A stretch of 64,000 nt of DNA from JTS-RE37 sp041744575 (GTDB taxonomy: Bacteria > Bacteroidota > Bacteroidia > Flavobacteriales > Flavobacteriaceae), in NCBI GenBank assembly GCA_041744575.1, contig JBGTKP010000008.1:62001-126000 (forward strand). The letters are read 5' to 3'. The first letter of the stretch is position 1, and the number at the start of each line of letters is the position of its first letter. A program made the translations under genes and the position numbers. The notes below the pieces were generated by a model, which had not been told where the DNA came from, did no database searches, and was given only the letters and a program-made list of their open reading frames with translations. Shown piece after piece: positions 61,954 to 64,000 of the stretch.

Positions 61954-64000
61954 TACACATTGCTTGCTATCAACTACCTGTTATTCACCTGTTTTATATT
62001 TGCCCAGGAACTACAAACGGATTCCCTGGAAAGTTCCCGGATAATCCTCAACGAAGTTCTGGTATCCGCCTTGAGGGTCAACAGGGAATCTCCCGTAACA
62101 TTTTCTGATCTGAGCAGCGAACAGATAGCGCCAAGAAACCTGGGCCAGGACATTCCGATCTTGATGAACTTCCTGCCATCTGTAGTAACGACTTCGGATG
62201 CCGGGGCGGGAGTGGGGTATACCGGTATCCGGGTGCGCGGCAGCGATGCATCAAGGGTCAATGTGACAATCAATGGAATTCCTTATAATGATGCCGAATC
62301 CCATGGTACTTTTTGGGTGAATATGCCGGATTTTGCCTCCTCCACCGAAAGCCTCCAGCTACAGCGCGGGGTAGGTACTTCTACAAATGGTTCCGGGGCG
62401 TTTGGCGCCAGCCTGAACCTACTTACCGATGGGATCTCCGAAGAACCCTATGCGCAGATCGCCTCCTCCTTTGGAAGTTTTCATACTTTGCGGAACAACC
62501 TGAAGTTCAGTACCGGCCTCATGAAGGAGGCAGTGGAGGTATCAGGACGTATATCGAAAATAAGTTCCGATGGCTATATAGACAGGGCGAGTTCAAAATT
62601 GAATTCCTATTTTTTACAGGGAGCGTTTGCCAGCGAAAACACACTTATCAAGGCACTTTTATTTGGCGGCCATGAAATCACATACCAATCCTGGAATGGC
62701 ATAGATGCCCAAACCCTCCGATCAGACCGCACATATAATACCGCCGGGATCTATACAGATGAGGCCGGGAACACCCGGTTTTATGAAAATGAAGTAGATA
62801 ATTACAAACAGGATCACGCGCAACTACACTGGAATGAATCCATTTCTGAATCCTGGAGCAGTACCATCGCGTTTCATTATACCAGAGGCAGGGGATTTTT
62901 TGAACAGTTCAGAGAAGACGATGATTTTGATACTTATGGATTTGCGCCAATTACTATTGACAATCAGCTGATTACCACTACCGATTTGGTTAGAAGGAGA
63001 TGGCTTGACAATGATTTCTATGGCACGGTATTTTCTGCCCGGCTCATAAAATTAAATTACAATTTTATCCTTGGAGGCTCTCTTAACCGGTATGAGGGAG
63101 ATCATTTCGGGGAAGTCATCTGGACTAAATTAGCAAATTCTTCAGGGAACAGAGATCGGTATTACGAGGATGAATCAAGTAAAAATGATTTAAATTTTTT
63201 CAGTAAACTGAATTATGATATTACGGAGCAATGGCACCTATATGCAGATCTTCAATATCGTGGTGTTAGATATAAGGCGAATGGAGAAGACACGGGGATT
63301 GTAGATGATGACTTTCATTTCTTCAATCCCAAAGCAGGCATCACATATGATCTTAACGACCGTCACAATTTCTATCTTTCCTTTGCCCGTGCCAACAGGG
63401 AACCGAACAGGAATGACTATGAGAGCGGAAATCCAAGACCGGAAAAGCTTAATGATTTTGAGCTTGGGTGGCGTATCCTGACACCGGATTTTCGTCTTTC
63501 CTCGAATATATATTATATGCACTACAAGGACCAGTTGGTGCTAACCGGGGAACTGAATGATGTGGGAGCCCCTTTAAGGGCCAATGTGGGGAGGAGTTAT
63601 CGGATCGGGTTGGAAGTGGATGCGGAGGTGCATTTAGGAAACCATTTCCGTTGGCAGCCCAATATAGCTTTAAGCACCAACAGAAACATAGATTTTGTTT
63701 TTCAGCGTGATGGCAGGGTTGAAGAACTGGGAAATACCCACATTGCATTTTCCCCCGGACTTATTGTTGGTAATGCCTTAACCTATAGACCGGATACCCC
63801 TCTGCTGGTTACCATTCTGACCAAAATTGTAGGGCGGCAGTATATGGGTAATATTGATTCTGAGACATCCAGATTAGCGTCCTATTCACAAACCGATCTC
63901 AACTTCCAGTACGAGCTGAAATTAGGCGGGCCGTTCCGGCAAATGGTACTTAATGCCCTTCTCAATAATGTCTTTGATGCCAAATATGTTTCCAATGGTT
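61948..64000 (+). CDS. TPP-riboswitch-linked TonB-dependent receptor, cut by window end
   Basis: At least 684 residues, open to the right edge. Signal peptide ending FIFAQ; TonB-box-like NEVLVSALR; plug motifs PILMNFLPSVV, TGIRVRGSDASRVNVTING, SLQLQRGVGTSTNGSGAFGASLNL; the rest is beta-barrel with SFARANREPNRNDYESGNPRPEK typical of a C-terminal barrel region. The riboswitch makes uptake of thiamine or a thiamine precursor the likely job, as predicted for such receptors in Bacteroidota. The downstream gene is not visible. Confidence 0.92.
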   Translation, partial: MKYTLLAINYLLFTCFIFAQELQTDSLESSRIILNEVLVSALRVNRESPVTFSDLSSEQIAPRNLGQDIPILMNFLPSVVTTSDAGAGVGYTGIRVRGSDASRVNVTINGIPYNDAESHGTFWVNMPDFASSTESLQLQRGVGTSTNGSGAFGASLNLLTDGISEEPYAQIASSFGSFHTLRNNLKFSTGLMKEAVEVSGRISKISSDGYIDRASSKLNSYFLQGAFASENTLIKALLFGGHEITYQSWNGIDAQTLRSDRTYNTAGIYTDEAGNTRFYENEVDNYKQDHAQLHWNESISESWSSTIAFHYTRGRGFFEQFREDDDFDTYGFAPITIDNQLITTTDLVRRRWLDNDFYGTVFSARLIKLNYNFILGGSLNRYEGDHFGEVIWTKLANSSGNRDRYYEDESSKNDLNFFSKLNYDITEQWHLYADLQYRGVRYKANGEDTGIVDDDFHFFNPKAGITYDLNDRHNFYLSFARANREPNRNDYESGNPRPEKLNDFELGWRILTPDFRLSSNIYYMHYKDQLVLTGELNDVGAPLRANVGRSYRIGLEVDAEVHLGNHFRWQPNIALSTNRNIDFVFQRDGRVEELGNTHIAFSPGLIVGNALTYRPDTPLLVTILTKIVGRQYMGNIDSETSRLASYSQTDLNFQYELKLGGPFRQMVLNALLNNVFDAKYVSNG

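Noticed and set aside
1..64000. CRISPR arrays, insertion sequences, prophage or toxin-antitoxin modules
   Set aside because: No spaced direct repeats, transposase, integrase, phage structural or toxin-like genes were found.

Overview
This window reads as chromosome of a free-living, probably marine member of the Flavobacteriaceae (Bacteroidota). The evidence is the gene content: gldE and gldD (gliding motility) in the order HU / mutY-ssb-gldE-gldD, TonB-dependent receptors with and without carboxypeptidase-like domains, DUF4270 and DUF4301 proteins, and a PnuC locus. Start codons lack Shine-Dalgarno sequences, and the Bacteroidota -7 promoter element TAnnTTTG precedes many genes. I see no rRNA, tRNA, CRISPR array, insertion sequence or prophage; nearly all of it is ordinary core chromosome with tightly packed operons.

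Layout. 0-1.1 kb: 3' end of a DUF5689-like/lamin-tail protein and a single-domain response regulator. 1.7-4.6 kb: catalase, an ankyrin protein and a nitrilase-family amidase. 4.6-9.5 kb: Ig-like lipoprotein, comF, a coiled-coil membrane protein, glycyl-tRNA synthetase. 9.5-15.6 kb: deoxyribonucleotidase, a TonB receptor, exonuclease III, Tas-like oxidoreductase, radA. 15.8-23.8 kb: an esterase-fold protein lacking its serine, a flippase-like protein, panC, a GT5-only glycogen synthase-like protein, a DUF4270 lipoprotein, glmS. 24-30.3 kb: TonB receptor plus SGNH lipoprotein, then atpD-atpC. 30.4-32.7 kb: GNAT and M61 peptidase. 32.8-41.3 kb: biotin locus (bioF, DUF2007 protein, bioD, bioA, a ketoacyl synthase, bioB, a cupin-like protein) interrupted by an antisense GT39-type membrane protein. 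41.4-48.5 kb: recX, RNase G, a 29-residue basic protein, HU, then mutY-ssb-gldE-gldD and a serine racemase-like enzyme. 49.8-52.5 kb: rplU-rpmA and ahcY. 52.5-56.1 kb: a phosphopantetheinyl transferase, then a YkoF/MTH1187-PnuC-NadR-like kinase-DUF4301 operon. 56.4-61.6 kb: two PepSY-like secreted paralogues and a sigma-54 activator / hybrid kinase pair. 61.7-64 kb: a TPP riboswitch and the TonB receptor it should control, cut by the window edge.

The points most worth a second look are: the TPP riboswitch whose receptor start codon sits inside a perfect hairpin; a roughly 180-nt GC-rich stretch at 49.07-49.25 kb that folds into a closed multi-stem structure and carries no gene; a 29-residue very basic protein between HU and RNase G that resembles the mS38/bS22 class of ribosomal proteins; two genes (glyS, bioF) whose -7 boxes end exactly 4 nt before the ATG, suggesting leaderless mRNAs; a ketoacyl synthase inside a biotin locus that shows no bioC/bioH here; and a ribosomal protein bL21 with a long Lys/Ala linker and helix-hairpin-helix tail.
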